NCBI GenBank assembly: GCA_015061165.1
Contig: SUXC01000005.1
Coordinates: forward strand, 1 to 64,000
Origin: Bacteroidales bacterium
GTDB lineage: Bacteria > Bacteroidota > Bacteroidia > Bacteroidales > Paludibacteraceae
Direction of reading: 5' to 3'
DNA length: 64,000 bases
Below the pieces are notes generated by a model. The model made no database searches. It saw nothing but the letters and a program-made list of their open reading frames with translations, and was not told the origin of the DNA. The number at the start of each line of letters is the position of its first letter. Position 1 is the first letter of the stretch. Of this stretch, positions 16,010-24,777 are shown in pieces. The position numbers were made by a program, and so were the translations under genes.

Positions 16010-18832
16010 TTAATTGGTAATAGATTGCTGAATATTGGAGAAGTGTTGCTTGAGTGAAATAGAAGAATCTATGTCCATTTTCGTGCGGATACGATAGCGC
16101 ATCATCTCTATTCCACGTACAGATACATTCATGAGTGGAGCAATCTCTTTGGATGAGAGACCGATATGAATATACACACATAGACGACGTTCTTGTTTGT
16201 TGAGCCAAGGATATAATTTGGTTAGACGATTAATGAACTGGTTATTAACTATGTCGAAGTTTTCTTCGAATCGTTTCCAATTGATTGTCTTTTCTCCGTT
16301 TCGGGCAATGCGATTTTGCAAATGCTGGATTTTGCCTTTTGCTTCAGCAATACGGTCGTTATTTAGGCAATCAATGATGCGTCGAATTTCATTAAGAACA
16401 TCCTCGTTCCACTCCTTACGATTAGCCTCGGAAAGCAATAGATTGCTGAGTTCTTGGCTTTTGTTGCGGAGGTCGAATTGGGCCTTTTCATTTTCGAGTT
16501 GGAGAATACGCATTTGTTGCTGATATATCTCTTGGTTCTTAGCTTCAGTTAGTTGGCGTTTGCTGCGTTGAACGCGTTGATATATATTCCATATTACGAG
16601 CGCCACCAAAGCGATAAAGATTAATATATATATACCTTTTGCCCACCAAGTCAGGTAGAATGGATAGAGCAATTGGATAGGTAAAGAGCGAGTGATGATT
16701 TGCCCAGTAGTGGTGGAAAGCATTTCAATATCCAATCGGAAGTCACCGCCCGATGGTAGAGCCATAAAATCGCGGTACGGCGTTTGTTGCCATGGCGTGA
16801 AAGTCTCTTCTAACGGATATAGTCGAGAACGGAATAGCAGTGTCTCTGAAAAAGCATTATTACTGCTATAACGAATTCGGAGCGAGCGTTCTTTAGCAGG
16901 AATGACTGCTGTGTGTTCTTCGCCATCATAGGATTCGCCATACAAGATGGTGGAGGGTGAATAGAGAGAAATGATTTGTCGGATATATATGGAAGGCGTT
17001 TGCTTAGGCTGATTATCAGCAGCTTGCATGTAATAGAAACCATCTACACCTCCGACTATTACTCCACCTTTGCTGGATGGTGTGAGATTGGTAAATCCGC
17101 CTATGAACTGCGAGGCAGAGTATCGTAGTATTTGTTCGTTGTGATAAGATTGGCTCTGTGGGTCATAAGGGCGTACAGATACTTGATTATCATAGATATA
17201 CCATATGTTATGTTGCGTATCCTCTTCTACATTTAGATAGCGGTGATTACCCGATAATTGGTTTAGCAGTTGTGTGTCGGTAGAAATGATGCCATTGGTG
17301 TCCACCAGCAGACAATGGTTGTCGCTGGTGATGAGTACCTGCTTTTGCAAGTGGGTAAGCGAGTAAATGCGATGCGATGCACTTTGCTCGATAATGAGTT
17401 CGGGTACTACTTTGTTTTGAGCAAAGTCGATAGTTAGTCGCTCTACTCCGCGCGAAGAGAGTATCCAAATTTTGGCAGTAGCATCAAGTGTAAAGTAGAG
17501 TGCAGTCTCGGTGAAACCGTCCAAATATTGGAGTTGCCATTGTCCAGTAGTCGATAGGTAGAGATGGTAGAAGCCACTATACGTACCTACAATGGCAGAG
17601 GTGGAAGAGATTGGGCATATTTTCCATGCACCATCGTTGCTGTTGAGAGATTGTAGGTGATTATTTTTCACTATGAATAATCCTCGGTTGTGGCAGCAGA
17701 AGAGTGTCTTGCCCAGTTGTGCCAAGCCCCATACTTGTCCTTGACTACCCTCTACGAAGGTCAATACAGATGAATCGTTGGAGAGGCAATATAAGCCTTG
17801 ATTGGTGCCAAGATATAGTTTATCTTGATATTCGATGGATGTATAACCCGAACCGTAATCCAAATGTGGGTCTCGATAAAAAAGCACAGGATTGGAAGCA
17901 TCACTGACAGCGATACCCTTGTCCAGTCCCATCCAGATATTGCTTTGCGAATCAAAAAGCAGACTGAGAATGGTGTTGTTTTGCAATCCGCTTTCGCGGT
18001 TGATGTACTTGCAGTTTTTGCCCAATTCATCGATTAAAACAACACCACCTTGTACGGTGCCTAACGCTATTTGCTGGTTACGGATAGCCATTGTGTAGAG
18101 TTGGTTTTCAGCGATGTAGCGGTCAGCATCCGTATGAAAGCGTTGCACGTTCTGACCATCATAGATATATAGTCCATGGAAGTCGGTAGCAATGACCATC
18201 CCTTTCTCGCCCAAAGGCAATAGACTGCAAACTACCTTGTTGTGCAGCAGTTCGGCACCTCGCAGCGTATGAAGGCGTCCGCCAGTTTGCACGTATAAAT
18301 CGCGTGAAGTAGCAATATATAGATTTCCTTCCCAAACAAGCGACTCATAAATAATGGCTCCGGGATCAAGCACCTCCACATCGCCCGATAGGTTGTAGGT
18401 GAAAATATAGTGTCGTGTTTGGATGTACAGAATATTGTTGTCAATTTGCAAACGCCATACTTCTCCAAAATGGCGGTAGCGTTCGGGAATGTTGGTGGAA
18501 AGGTTTTCGTAGATTAGTCCTCCCAATCCATTGGATCGAAACACACCAAATTCATCGGTTCCACCGACATAAATTGCTCCGTCTTTTCCCAGTGCCAGCG
18601 AACGGATAGCCGTGCCGTTGTGTATGCCATATAGTTGCCACTGCGTGCCATCCGTTTCGAGCAGACCATAGTTGTTTGCCACATAAATCCAACCATTGGT
18701 ATGCTCCACAATGTCCCAGTTCTGGGTACCTGCAGCATAATCTTGTGGCGAAAACTGACGGATAATAGGACTCCATGCAGCCATGGATATGGTGCTATAG
18801 ATTAGAGCGAGCAGCAAGTGATAAAAACGCAT
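16010..18832 (-). CDS. SusR-like membrane regulator: propeller, Y_Y_Y, coiled coil, LuxR-type HTH
   Basis: Membrane-spanning transcription regulator of 940 residues. Order: signal peptide, periplasmic two-component-regulator-type beta-propeller repeats (about 25-620; WMGLDKGIAVSD is one typical blade), a Y_Y_Y domain (about 640-715), one membrane helix (WWAKGIYILIFIALVALVIW), a coiled coil rich in Gln and Glu, and a C-terminal HTH (LSSKEIAPLMNVSVRGIEMM). There is no histidine kinase or receiver domain, so signal transfer must be direct, as in SusR. ATG 18832 is chosen because the track start at 18859 lies inside the promoter. It is encoded just upstream of the susC gene in the same direction, but susC has its own promoter. 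It probably senses glucan oligosaccharides in the periplasm. Confidence 0.85.
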   Translation of the reverse strand: MRFYHLLLALIYSTISMAAWSPIIRQFSPQDYAAGTQNWDIVEHTNGWIYVANNYGLLETDGTQWQLYGIHNGTAIRSLALGKDGAIYVGGTDEFGVFRSNGLGGLIYENLSTNIPERYRHFGEVWRLQIDNNILYIQTRHYIFTYNLSGDVEVLDPGAIIYESLVWEGNLYIATSRDLYVQTGGRLHTLRGAELLHNKVVCSLLPLGEKGMVIATDFHGLYIYDGQNVQRFHTDADRYIAENQLYTMAIRNQQIALGTVQGGVVLIDELGKNCKYINRESGLQNNTILSLLFDSQSNIWMGLDKGIAVSDASNPVLFYRDPHLDYGSGYTSIEYQDKLYLGTNQGLYCLSNDSSVLTFVEGSQGQVWGLAQLGKTLFCCHNRGLFIVKNNHLQSLNSNDGAWKICPISSTSAIVGTYSGFYHLYLSTTGQWQLQYLDGFTETALYFTLDATAKIWILSSRGVERLTIDFAQNKVVPELIIEQSASHRIYSLTHLQKQVLITSDNHCLLVDTNGIISTDTQLLNQLSGNHRYLNVEEDTQHNIWYIYDNQVSVRPYDPQSQSYHNEQILRYSASQFIGGFTNLTPSSKGGVIVGGVDGFYYMQAADNQPKQTPSIYIRQIISLYSPSTILYGESYDGEEHTAVIPAKERSLRIRYSSNNAFSETLLFRSRLYPLEETFTPWQQTPYRDFMALPSGGDFRLDIEMLSTTTGQIITRSLPIQLLYPFYLTWWAKGIYILIFIALVALVIWNIYQRVQRSKRQLTEAKNQEIYQQQMRILQLENEKAQFDLRNKSQELSNLLLSEANRKEWNEDVLNEIRRIIDCLNNDRIAEAKGKIQHLQNRIARNGEKTINWKRFEENFDIVNNQFINRLTKLYPWLNKQERRLCVYIHIGLSSKEIAPLMNVSVRGIEMMRYRIRTKMDIDSSISLKQHFSNIQQSITN

Positions 18833-18856
18833 AGTACAATCTTTTGAAAAACACTG

Positions 18857-18887
18857 CAAAGGTAGTTAAAATTTGTGACTTAACAAA
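18857..18887 (-). promoter_or_regulatory. Promoter of the regulator gene
   Basis: Minus strand: TTTG (18887-18884), 19 bases, TACCTTTG (18864-18857). The start point would be near 18850, so ATG 18832 rather than 18859 is the usable start. Confidence 0.8.
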
Positions 18888-18912
18888 ATCGTATGCACAA
18901 TTTAGTACAAGA

Positions 18913-18944
18913 TTTGGGTATATCAGATATTTTTTGTACCTTTG
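18913..18944 (+). promoter_or_regulatory. Promoter of mltG
   Basis: TTTG (18913-18916), 20 bases, TACCTTTG (18937-18944). It is divergent from the regulator promoter; the two -33 boxes are 25 bases apart, so binding of polymerase on one side could affect the other. Confidence 0.82.
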
Positions 18945-18988
18945 CAGCCCCATTTAATAGATTAAAATGACTAAAACCGAACAATGAT

Positions 18989-20020
18989 ATGAAGAAACGA
19001 ACCATCTTACTTTTATTTATTGTTGCTTTATTTGTGGTAGGCTGTGGATTCTTGCAACAATATTATCGTTTAGAAGTATGCAACTTTGTCAGTCGTGATG
19101 GTGAGAGCCACGGATATTATGTCTATCCCGACATGTCTGCCGACTCGCTGTACACATTGATGTGTGTGGATTATGAAGTGCAAGATGAAGAGTCGTGGTA
19201 CACACACAGCAAGCATTTGCTGTATCAAAAGCCCAAATCAGGATATTATCGTTTCCCTGTAGAAATGGGTAATAAGCATCTAATCAGACGATTGCAATTA
19301 GGTCAAGAGACTCCCATCAAATTGTCGTTTACTCAATCTATCCGTACCCGCACACAATTGGCAGGTGCTATGGGTAAAAAACTATTGTTGGATTCCGCAG
19401 AGGTGCTACAACGATTGGAGGATAAGACTTATTTGGCACAATATGGATTGACACCAGAGACGGCTGTGTGTCTCTTTATTCCAAATACGTACGAGGTCTA
19501 TTGGACTATGAGTGCAGACCAACTCTTTGCGCGCATGCACAAAGAATATCTCCGTTTCTGGAATGAGGAGCGTCGTGCTAAGGCTAAGGCATTGGGTTTG
19601 ACACCAGTAGAAGTGGCTACATTGGCGTCTATTGTCGCATCCGAAACCAATAAGACGGCAGAACATCCACTGATTGCCTCGCTATATTTGAATCGTCTCA
19701 ACAAAGGCATCGCGTTGCAGGCTTGTCCTACGGTGATATATGCAGTAGGTGATTTTAAGATGCGTCGTGTGCTGAAAAGGCATTTGCGAATAGACTCGCC
19801 CTACAACACCTACACGCATCAGGGACTGCCTCCAGGACCTATTCGCTTGGCACGTCCAGATGTGATAGATGCTGTACTAAATGCGCCTAAGACCGATTAT
19901 CTGTATATGTGTGCTAATCCCGATTTCTCGGGTACTCACGTGTTCTCATCTAATTATACCAAACATAGTGCCGTGGCTCGCCAATATCAACGTGCACTCA
20001 ATCAGAAGAAAATTAGATAA
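18989..20020 (+). CDS. mltG: MltG (YceG-like) endolytic murein transglycosylase
   Basis: Inner-membrane enzyme that cuts nascent peptidoglycan strands and so sets glycan chain length. The 343-residue protein has one N-terminal membrane helix. The catalytic Glu is in LASIVASETNKTAEHPLIA, and the family hallmarks QACPTVIYAVG, SPYNTYTHQGLPPGPI and LYMCANPDFSGTHVFS are all present. It has its own promoter 45 bases upstream and is followed by uvrB. Its neighbourhood is housekeeping; there is no sign it belongs to the beta-glucan locus. Confidence 0.95.
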   Translation: MKKRTILLLFIVALFVVGCGFLQQYYRLEVCNFVSRDGESHGYYVYPDMSADSLYTLMCVDYEVQDEESWYTHSKHLLYQKPKSGYYRFPVEMGNKHLIRRLQLGQETPIKLSFTQSIRTRTQLAGAMGKKLLLDSAEVLQRLEDKTYLAQYGLTPETAVCLFIPNTYEVYWTMSADQLFARMHKEYLRFWNEERRAKAKALGLTPVEVATLASIVASETNKTAEHPLIASLYLNRLNKGIALQACPTVIYAVGDFKMRRVLKRHLRIDSPYNTYTHQGLPPGPIRLARPDVIDAVLNAPKTDYLYMCANPDFSGTHVFSSNYTKHSAVARQYQRALNQKKIR

Positions 20021-20024
20021 TTTA

Positions 20025-20080
20025 TACCAGACTCAGGAGTCCAGACTCAGGACTCTATAATCCAGAAGCCAGAAGCCAAT
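20025..20080. repeat. AGACTCAGGAGTCC / CCAGAAGCC repeats between mltG and uvrB
   Basis: Two copies of AGACTCAGGA(GT/CT)CC-like units and two CCAGAAG units fill the 70-base gap. They are a variant of the GGGAATC family. No promoter is seen, so uvrB may be read through from mltG. Confidence 0.6.
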
Positions 20081-20090
20081 ATTCAACGTT

Positions 20091-22106
20091 ATGTATCGCC
20101 TCACTTCTCCATATCAACCTATGGGCGACCAGCCCGAAGCGATCCGCCAATTGGTGGGAGGGTTGCGTGCGGGAGCGGAAGCGCAGACATTGTTGGGCGT
20201 TACAGGCTCGGGAAAGACCTTTACGGTTGCCAATGTGATAGCCGAAGTCAATCGCCCCACGCTGATTCTCAGCCACAATAAGACTCTTGCTGCTCAGTTG
20301 TATAGCGAAATGCGGCAGTTCTTTCCGCATAATGCTGTGGAGTATTTTGTGTCGTACTATGACTACTATCAGCCCGAGGCGTATATCCCCTCAACCGATA
20401 CCTATATCGAAAAGGACCTGAGTATCAATGAGGAGATTGATCGATTACGATTGAGTGCTATTGCAGCATTGCTCAGTGGGCGAAAGGATGTGATAGTAGT
20501 GTCGTCGGTGAGTTGTTTGTATGGTATAGGTAACCCACAGGATTTCAGCCAATCGTGTATCACTGTGTCAAAAAATACTACAATGGTTATGAGCAAGTTG
20601 CTCAATGATTTGGTAGATTCGCAGTATATACGCAACGATGCGGAACTCACTCGCGGTCGCTTTCGTGTGAAGGGCGATACGGTGGATATTGCATTGGCAT
20701 ATGCTGATTATGTTCTGCGCATCGAGTTTTTTGGCAATGAGATAGATGCTATCACCACGTTGGACATCGTTACGCTTGACGTGATAGATGAGTTTGATAC
20801 CTACAATATCTATCCTGCTACTATCTTCTGCACCAATCCCGACAAAGTAGCCAATGCTATTGCTCAAATCAAATTAGATTTAGCCACACAGGTACTGCAT
20901 TTTCAAGATATAGGCGAACCGCTTTATGCCAAGCGCATAGAAGAACGGGTGAAATACGATTTGGAGATGATACAAGAGTTAGGCTATTGCTCTGGCATAG
21001 AGAATTATAGCCGCTATTTTGATGGTCGTGAGGCGGGTACTCCTCCGTATTGCTTGCTGGATTATTTCCCCAAGGATATGTTGTTGGTGATTGATGAGAG
21101 CCATGTTACTGTTCCGCAGATTCATGCCATGTACGGTGGTGACCGTGCGCGCAAGGACAATCTGGTGCAATATGGCTTCCGTTTGCCTGCTGCACGCGAT
21201 AATCGCCCCTTGACATTTGATGAGTTTGAGCAAAAGACAGGGCAAACCATCTATGTGTCTGCTACGCCTGCGGACTACGAGTTACGCCGTTCGGAGGGAA
21301 TCTTCATTGATCAACTCATTCGCCCAACGGGCTTGCTTGACCCTGAGATTGAGGTGCGCCCCTTGGATCATCAGGTGGATGACTTGATGGAAGAGATTCG
21401 CCAGCGTGTAGAACGTGAGGAGCGTGTATTGGTAACGACACTGACCAAACGTATGGCAGAGGAATTAGATGAGTATTTGCGTCGTTATGGGGTGCGTTCT
21501 GCCTATATTCACTCGGATATAGATACATTGGAGCGTGTGCAGATTATGGAGGATTTGCGTCGTGGCTTGTACGATGTGTTGGTTGGTGTAAACCTGCTGC
21601 GTGAGGGTCTGGATTTGCCCGAAGTGAGTCTTGTGGCTATTTTGGATGCTGACAAAGAGGGCTTCTTGCGTGACCATCGTTCGCTGACACAGACGGCAGG
21701 TCGTGCTGCGCGCCACGTGAATGGACATGTAATCATGTATGCTGACCGTATCACGCGTTCAATGCAAATGACTATTGATGAGACTAATCGCCGTCGTGCT
21801 AAACAAATAGCCTATAACGAAGCACATAATATAGTCCCTACTGCACTTAACAAGAAGATTGAAGCCAGTCCGCTCATAGCCCTTATGCGCAAAGAGCAAG
21901 AAGAGCAACAGGTGTTGGAGAAGAAGATCCAAGACGGTTGGAAGACGGCTGCATGGCAGCAGTATGATGCCAAGAACTTGCGCAAAGCCATCGACCAACA
22001 GCGTAAGACGATGTTGGCTGCTGCCAAAGACCTCAACTTTGACGTGGCTGCGCGCTTGCGCGATGAACTATTGCAGATGGAAGACAAATTGCAGGCGATG
22101 GAGTAG
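20091..22106 (+). CDS. uvrB: Excinuclease ABC subunit B
   Basis: DNA-damage recognition helicase of nucleotide excision repair, working with UvrA and UvrC. The 671 residues are the usual length. Visible: Walker A GVTGSGKT near residue 38, the beta-hairpin motif SYYDYYQPEAY, helicase motifs LRDHRSLTQTAGRAARHVNG, and the C-terminal UVR motif (LRKAIDQQRKTMLAAAKDLN). It ends convergently with the nuclease gene, 38 bases away. Confidence 0.98.
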   Translation: MYRLTSPYQPMGDQPEAIRQLVGGLRAGAEAQTLLGVTGSGKTFTVANVIAEVNRPTLILSHNKTLAAQLYSEMRQFFPHNAVEYFVSYYDYYQPEAYIPSTDTYIEKDLSINEEIDRLRLSAIAALLSGRKDVIVVSSVSCLYGIGNPQDFSQSCITVSKNTTMVMSKLLNDLVDSQYIRNDAELTRGRFRVKGDTVDIALAYADYVLRIEFFGNEIDAITTLDIVTLDVIDEFDTYNIYPATIFCTNPDKVANAIAQIKLDLATQVLHFQDIGEPLYAKRIEERVKYDLEMIQELGYCSGIENYSRYFDGREAGTPPYCLLDYFPKDMLLVIDESHVTVPQIHAMYGGDRARKDNLVQYGFRLPAARDNRPLTFDEFEQKTGQTIYVSATPADYELRRSEGIFIDQLIRPTGLLDPEIEVRPLDHQVDDLMEEIRQRVEREERVLVTTLTKRMAEELDEYLRRYGVRSAYIHSDIDTLERVQIMEDLRRGLYDVLVGVNLLREGLDLPEVSLVAILDADKEGFLRDHRSLTQTAGRAARHVNGHVIMYADRITRSMQMTIDETNRRRAKQIAYNEAHNIVPTALNKKIEASPLIALMRKEQEEQQVLEKKIQDGWKTAAWQQYDAKNLRKAIDQQRKTMLAAAKDLNFDVAARLRDELLQMEDKLQAME

Positions 22107-22144
22107 CGGAGATAGGAAATTGGAATCCGGAATCCAGATTTCCA

Positions 22145-24742
22145 TTATTTGCATAGCGCGGCAAAGGCGCAATGTTCGCATCGCTTGCTAACCGTAGTGG
22201 GAGCAAACGGTATGTCTGAGTCAAACATCTCTTGGAGTAGGGTAGTCAATCCCTCTACGAACGCATTTTTAATTTCCTCATTCCACACAAAATCGGTATT
22301 CCCTTTTTGATGAATATGTGTTTGCACTTCGTCTGTTTTTGACATGCTGCGAACAGGATAGATATGCGGTGCGATATGCGATGTGTTGCGGAGTAGTTGC
22401 GGTGCTTGTTGCTCCAGCAGCCAGCAGTAGAGCATAGTTTGTAGTGCTTTGTCTTGATTCTCCGACCGACTGAATATATGCTCCATATCTCGGTACTCCA
22501 ATTCGGCTTTTCCTGTCTTGTAGTCTATCACACGAAGGGTGTTACCTTGTTTGTCAAGACGGTCGATATAGCCATAAAATGGTACTTCTCCCACTTGTGG
22601 AATGGTTACGTTGGCGGCTATCCGCTGCTCGCCATTGAGGTAGATGAATGGGGCTTGCTTCTTGTCGTATAGCAGTATATAGCGCACATAATTCTTTACG
22701 ATGAGGCTTGCTAACATGTCGGTGCGTATGGCATCAATAGGCAGTTCGCTCCAACGTTCTTCCGTCAGCGAGTCTATGATTTGCTGAATGTCGCTCTCAG
22801 TTACAATGCGTTGTATATATGGTGTATAGAGTGTTTGTATTACCGCGTGCAGCACAGTACCTATCGTGGCTTCGGAGGTAGTAACATCCTCCACCTGCTC
22901 AGGTTCGTGAATCCTCTGCACATAACGATAAAAGAATTTCTTTTGGCAGAAGAGGTACGTATTCATTGCTGAGGCTGAGAATCCCCGTTGCTGTGCTTTG
23001 GATAGTTCTTGCATCACAACCTCATCTTTGCTAATCTCACTGGCTTTGGGTGCGGGAGTGGATAGCGCATTGACCACATTCACTTGCTCTATTTCCACAC
23101 CGTACTGCCATTGCAGTTGGTAGAAGTAACGCGACACTTCGCCCGAGTGTTGATCATCCGCTACGGCGTTAGTGATGAACCATACGCGTTTGGCGTATGA
23201 CAACATGCGGTAGAAGTTGTATGCGAAAATAGCATCTTGTCTTTCGGGCGTAGGCAGACCGAATCCGCGGCGAAGGATATATGGAATAAAACTATTGTTA
23301 TGTGCTCTACCTGGATACAGGTCATCGTTGAAGCCTGTGATAATCAGGTTGTCAAAGTTCAAGGCACGTGTCTCTAACACACCCATCACCTGTAATCCGT
23401 CCAACGGCTCGCCCGTGTAGGGGATGGTGCTTTGCATGGTCAGCATACGCATGATTTGCATGACCGCTTCGGCGGATATACATACCGCAGGGTATTGCAC
23501 TATTGCTCCTGCCACCATATCCAATGCTTTGGTCAGTAGGTAATGTGCCTCGCTATTAGCAGGCGTGCGGTTTGTATCTATGTATTGGCGCAAAGCGACT
23601 ATCATCTGTTCGCCCGTTGCTGGCATGGGTGCAAAGTATTTGTCAGGGTAGGCTATTGGCATATATAACTCGGATGCCCGTAGCGGATAACCCATAGTGA
23701 CGTTGATTTTTTTTACACCTTCAGGGAAACAGTCCAATAGCGGAATCAATAACTGCTCATCGGGTAGTACGACAGCCGTGCGTGTATAGTCGGTGGTCAG
23801 TGGTGTGTCTTTAGGGTATAACTCATTCAATACATGATATACTTCGCGTGCCTCTCCCACAGTAGAGTCCACTGATAGCAGAGTTATCTTGGCATGTTCG
23901 GCGTGTGTGCGCTCAGGTATTTCGTAGTGTGATGGGAAGGTGCGCAAGTTCTCTTCTCTAAAAAGTGATGCGCGGTTCTCAGGGTCGGATAGATAGGTAT
24001 CTTCATAGTCAAAATAGAAATCTGCACACCCGCGATCGCGCAAACGAATCAATAACTGACGTTCCGACTCGGTAAGCGCATTGAATCCCACAAACACGTA
24101 GTGTTGCTCAAAAGCGTTATCGGGTATCTGCTCCCAATGTTCAATCACCTGTCGGTGCAGCAGTCCTTCGTATGCCAATTGGTCCGATAGTAGGTTATCT
24201 CGTAGTCTTTGATAGAGGGGGTATAGTAATTCCCATGTACGGATGAACTGTTGATGCAGTCTGTTGCTATTCTTGTCGGATGAGGCATAGAAATCGCCCC
24301 AGAATTTCTTAATAGCATTGCGTTGTGTGTCGCTCAGCGTGAGGAAGTGGTCGTCAATATCGTGCAGATCTTTTACTGCTGCGTATAGGGCTTCTATGTC
24401 TTGAACCAAGTGGTTGTCTATCTCCGAGAAGTCTGCCAACATCATCTTGCCCCAATGTAGAAACTGCTCTATGGTCTCAGGCTCGGGGCGCAATTGTTGA
24501 TACTGCGCATATAGTCGCATGAGCAATGTCAGTTGGTCAGCAATGCGCAGGTCGGACAAGGAGGCAAAGCACTCGTTGATGGTCATTACGCGTGGGGAGA
24601 AGATAGGTTGTGATAGTGCTTGCCCCAAGTATCGGCGGAAGAATAGTCCCGCACGACGGTTGGGGAATACGAAGGTGTATCCCGTCAATTCGTTGCCCAC
24701 TTCTCGGGCAAACACTTGTGCTAATCGTTGTAAGTATGACAT
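22145..24742 (-). CDS. AddB/RecB-like PD-(D/E)XK nuclease with iron-sulfur cysteines
   Basis: Large protein (865 residues) with the layout of Bacteroidetes AddB-like proteins: an inactivated helicase-like N-terminal part (TFVFPNRRAGLFFRRYLG) and a PD-(D/E)XK nuclease domain at the C-terminus with LRVIDYKTGKAE near residue 740. Four cysteines in TYLFCQKKFFYRY (near 600) and CEHCAFAALC (the end) fit the 4Fe-4S cluster of this family. It probably processes double-strand breaks with an AddA partner not present here. It is the last gene of an operon with the SpoIID-domain and antiporter genes, 11 bases after the latter. Confidence 0.85.
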   Translation of the reverse strand: MSYLQRLAQVFAREVGNELTGYTFVFPNRRAGLFFRRYLGQALSQPIFSPRVMTINECFASLSDLRIADQLTLLMRLYAQYQQLRPEPETIEQFLHWGKMMLADFSEIDNHLVQDIEALYAAVKDLHDIDDHFLTLSDTQRNAIKKFWGDFYASSDKNSNRLHQQFIRTWELLYPLYQRLRDNLLSDQLAYEGLLHRQVIEHWEQIPDNAFEQHYVFVGFNALTESERQLLIRLRDRGCADFYFDYEDTYLSDPENRASLFREENLRTFPSHYEIPERTHAEHAKITLLSVDSTVGEAREVYHVLNELYPKDTPLTTDYTRTAVVLPDEQLLIPLLDCFPEGVKKINVTMGYPLRASELYMPIAYPDKYFAPMPATGEQMIVALRQYIDTNRTPANSEAHYLLTKALDMVAGAIVQYPAVCISAEAVMQIMRMLTMQSTIPYTGEPLDGLQVMGVLETRALNFDNLIITGFNDDLYPGRAHNNSFIPYILRRGFGLPTPERQDAIFAYNFYRMLSYAKRVWFITNAVADDQHSGEVSRYFYQLQWQYGVEIEQVNVVNALSTPAPKASEISKDEVVMQELSKAQQRGFSASAMNTYLFCQKKFFYRYVQRIHEPEQVEDVTTSEATIGTVLHAVIQTLYTPYIQRIVTESDIQQIIDSLTEERWSELPIDAIRTDMLASLIVKNYVRYILLYDKKQAPFIYLNGEQRIAANVTIPQVGEVPFYGYIDRLDKQGNTLRVIDYKTGKAELEYRDMEHIFSRSENQDKALQTMLYCWLLEQQAPQLLRNTSHIAPHIYPVRSMSKTDEVQTHIHQKGNTDFVWNEEIKNAFVEGLTTLLQEMFDSDIPFAPTTVSKRCEHCAFAALCK

Positions 24743-24749
24743 GTTCCTT

Positions 24750-24777
24750 GCCTTTAACCTCTAACCTTTAATCTTAT
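24750..24777. repeat. TTTAACCTC repeat that supplies the antiporter stop codon
   Basis: CCTTTAACCTCTAACCTTTA overlaps the 3' end of the antiporter gene. On the minus strand it encodes the last residues RLKVRG and the stop TAA. The repeat therefore decides where this protein ends. Confidence 0.75.

Noticed and set aside
16010-18832. Hybrid two-component system (HTCS)
   Set aside because: The propeller and Y_Y_Y parts fit, but there is no histidine kinase, receiver or AraC domain; the C-terminus is a LuxR-type HTH directly after a coiled coil.
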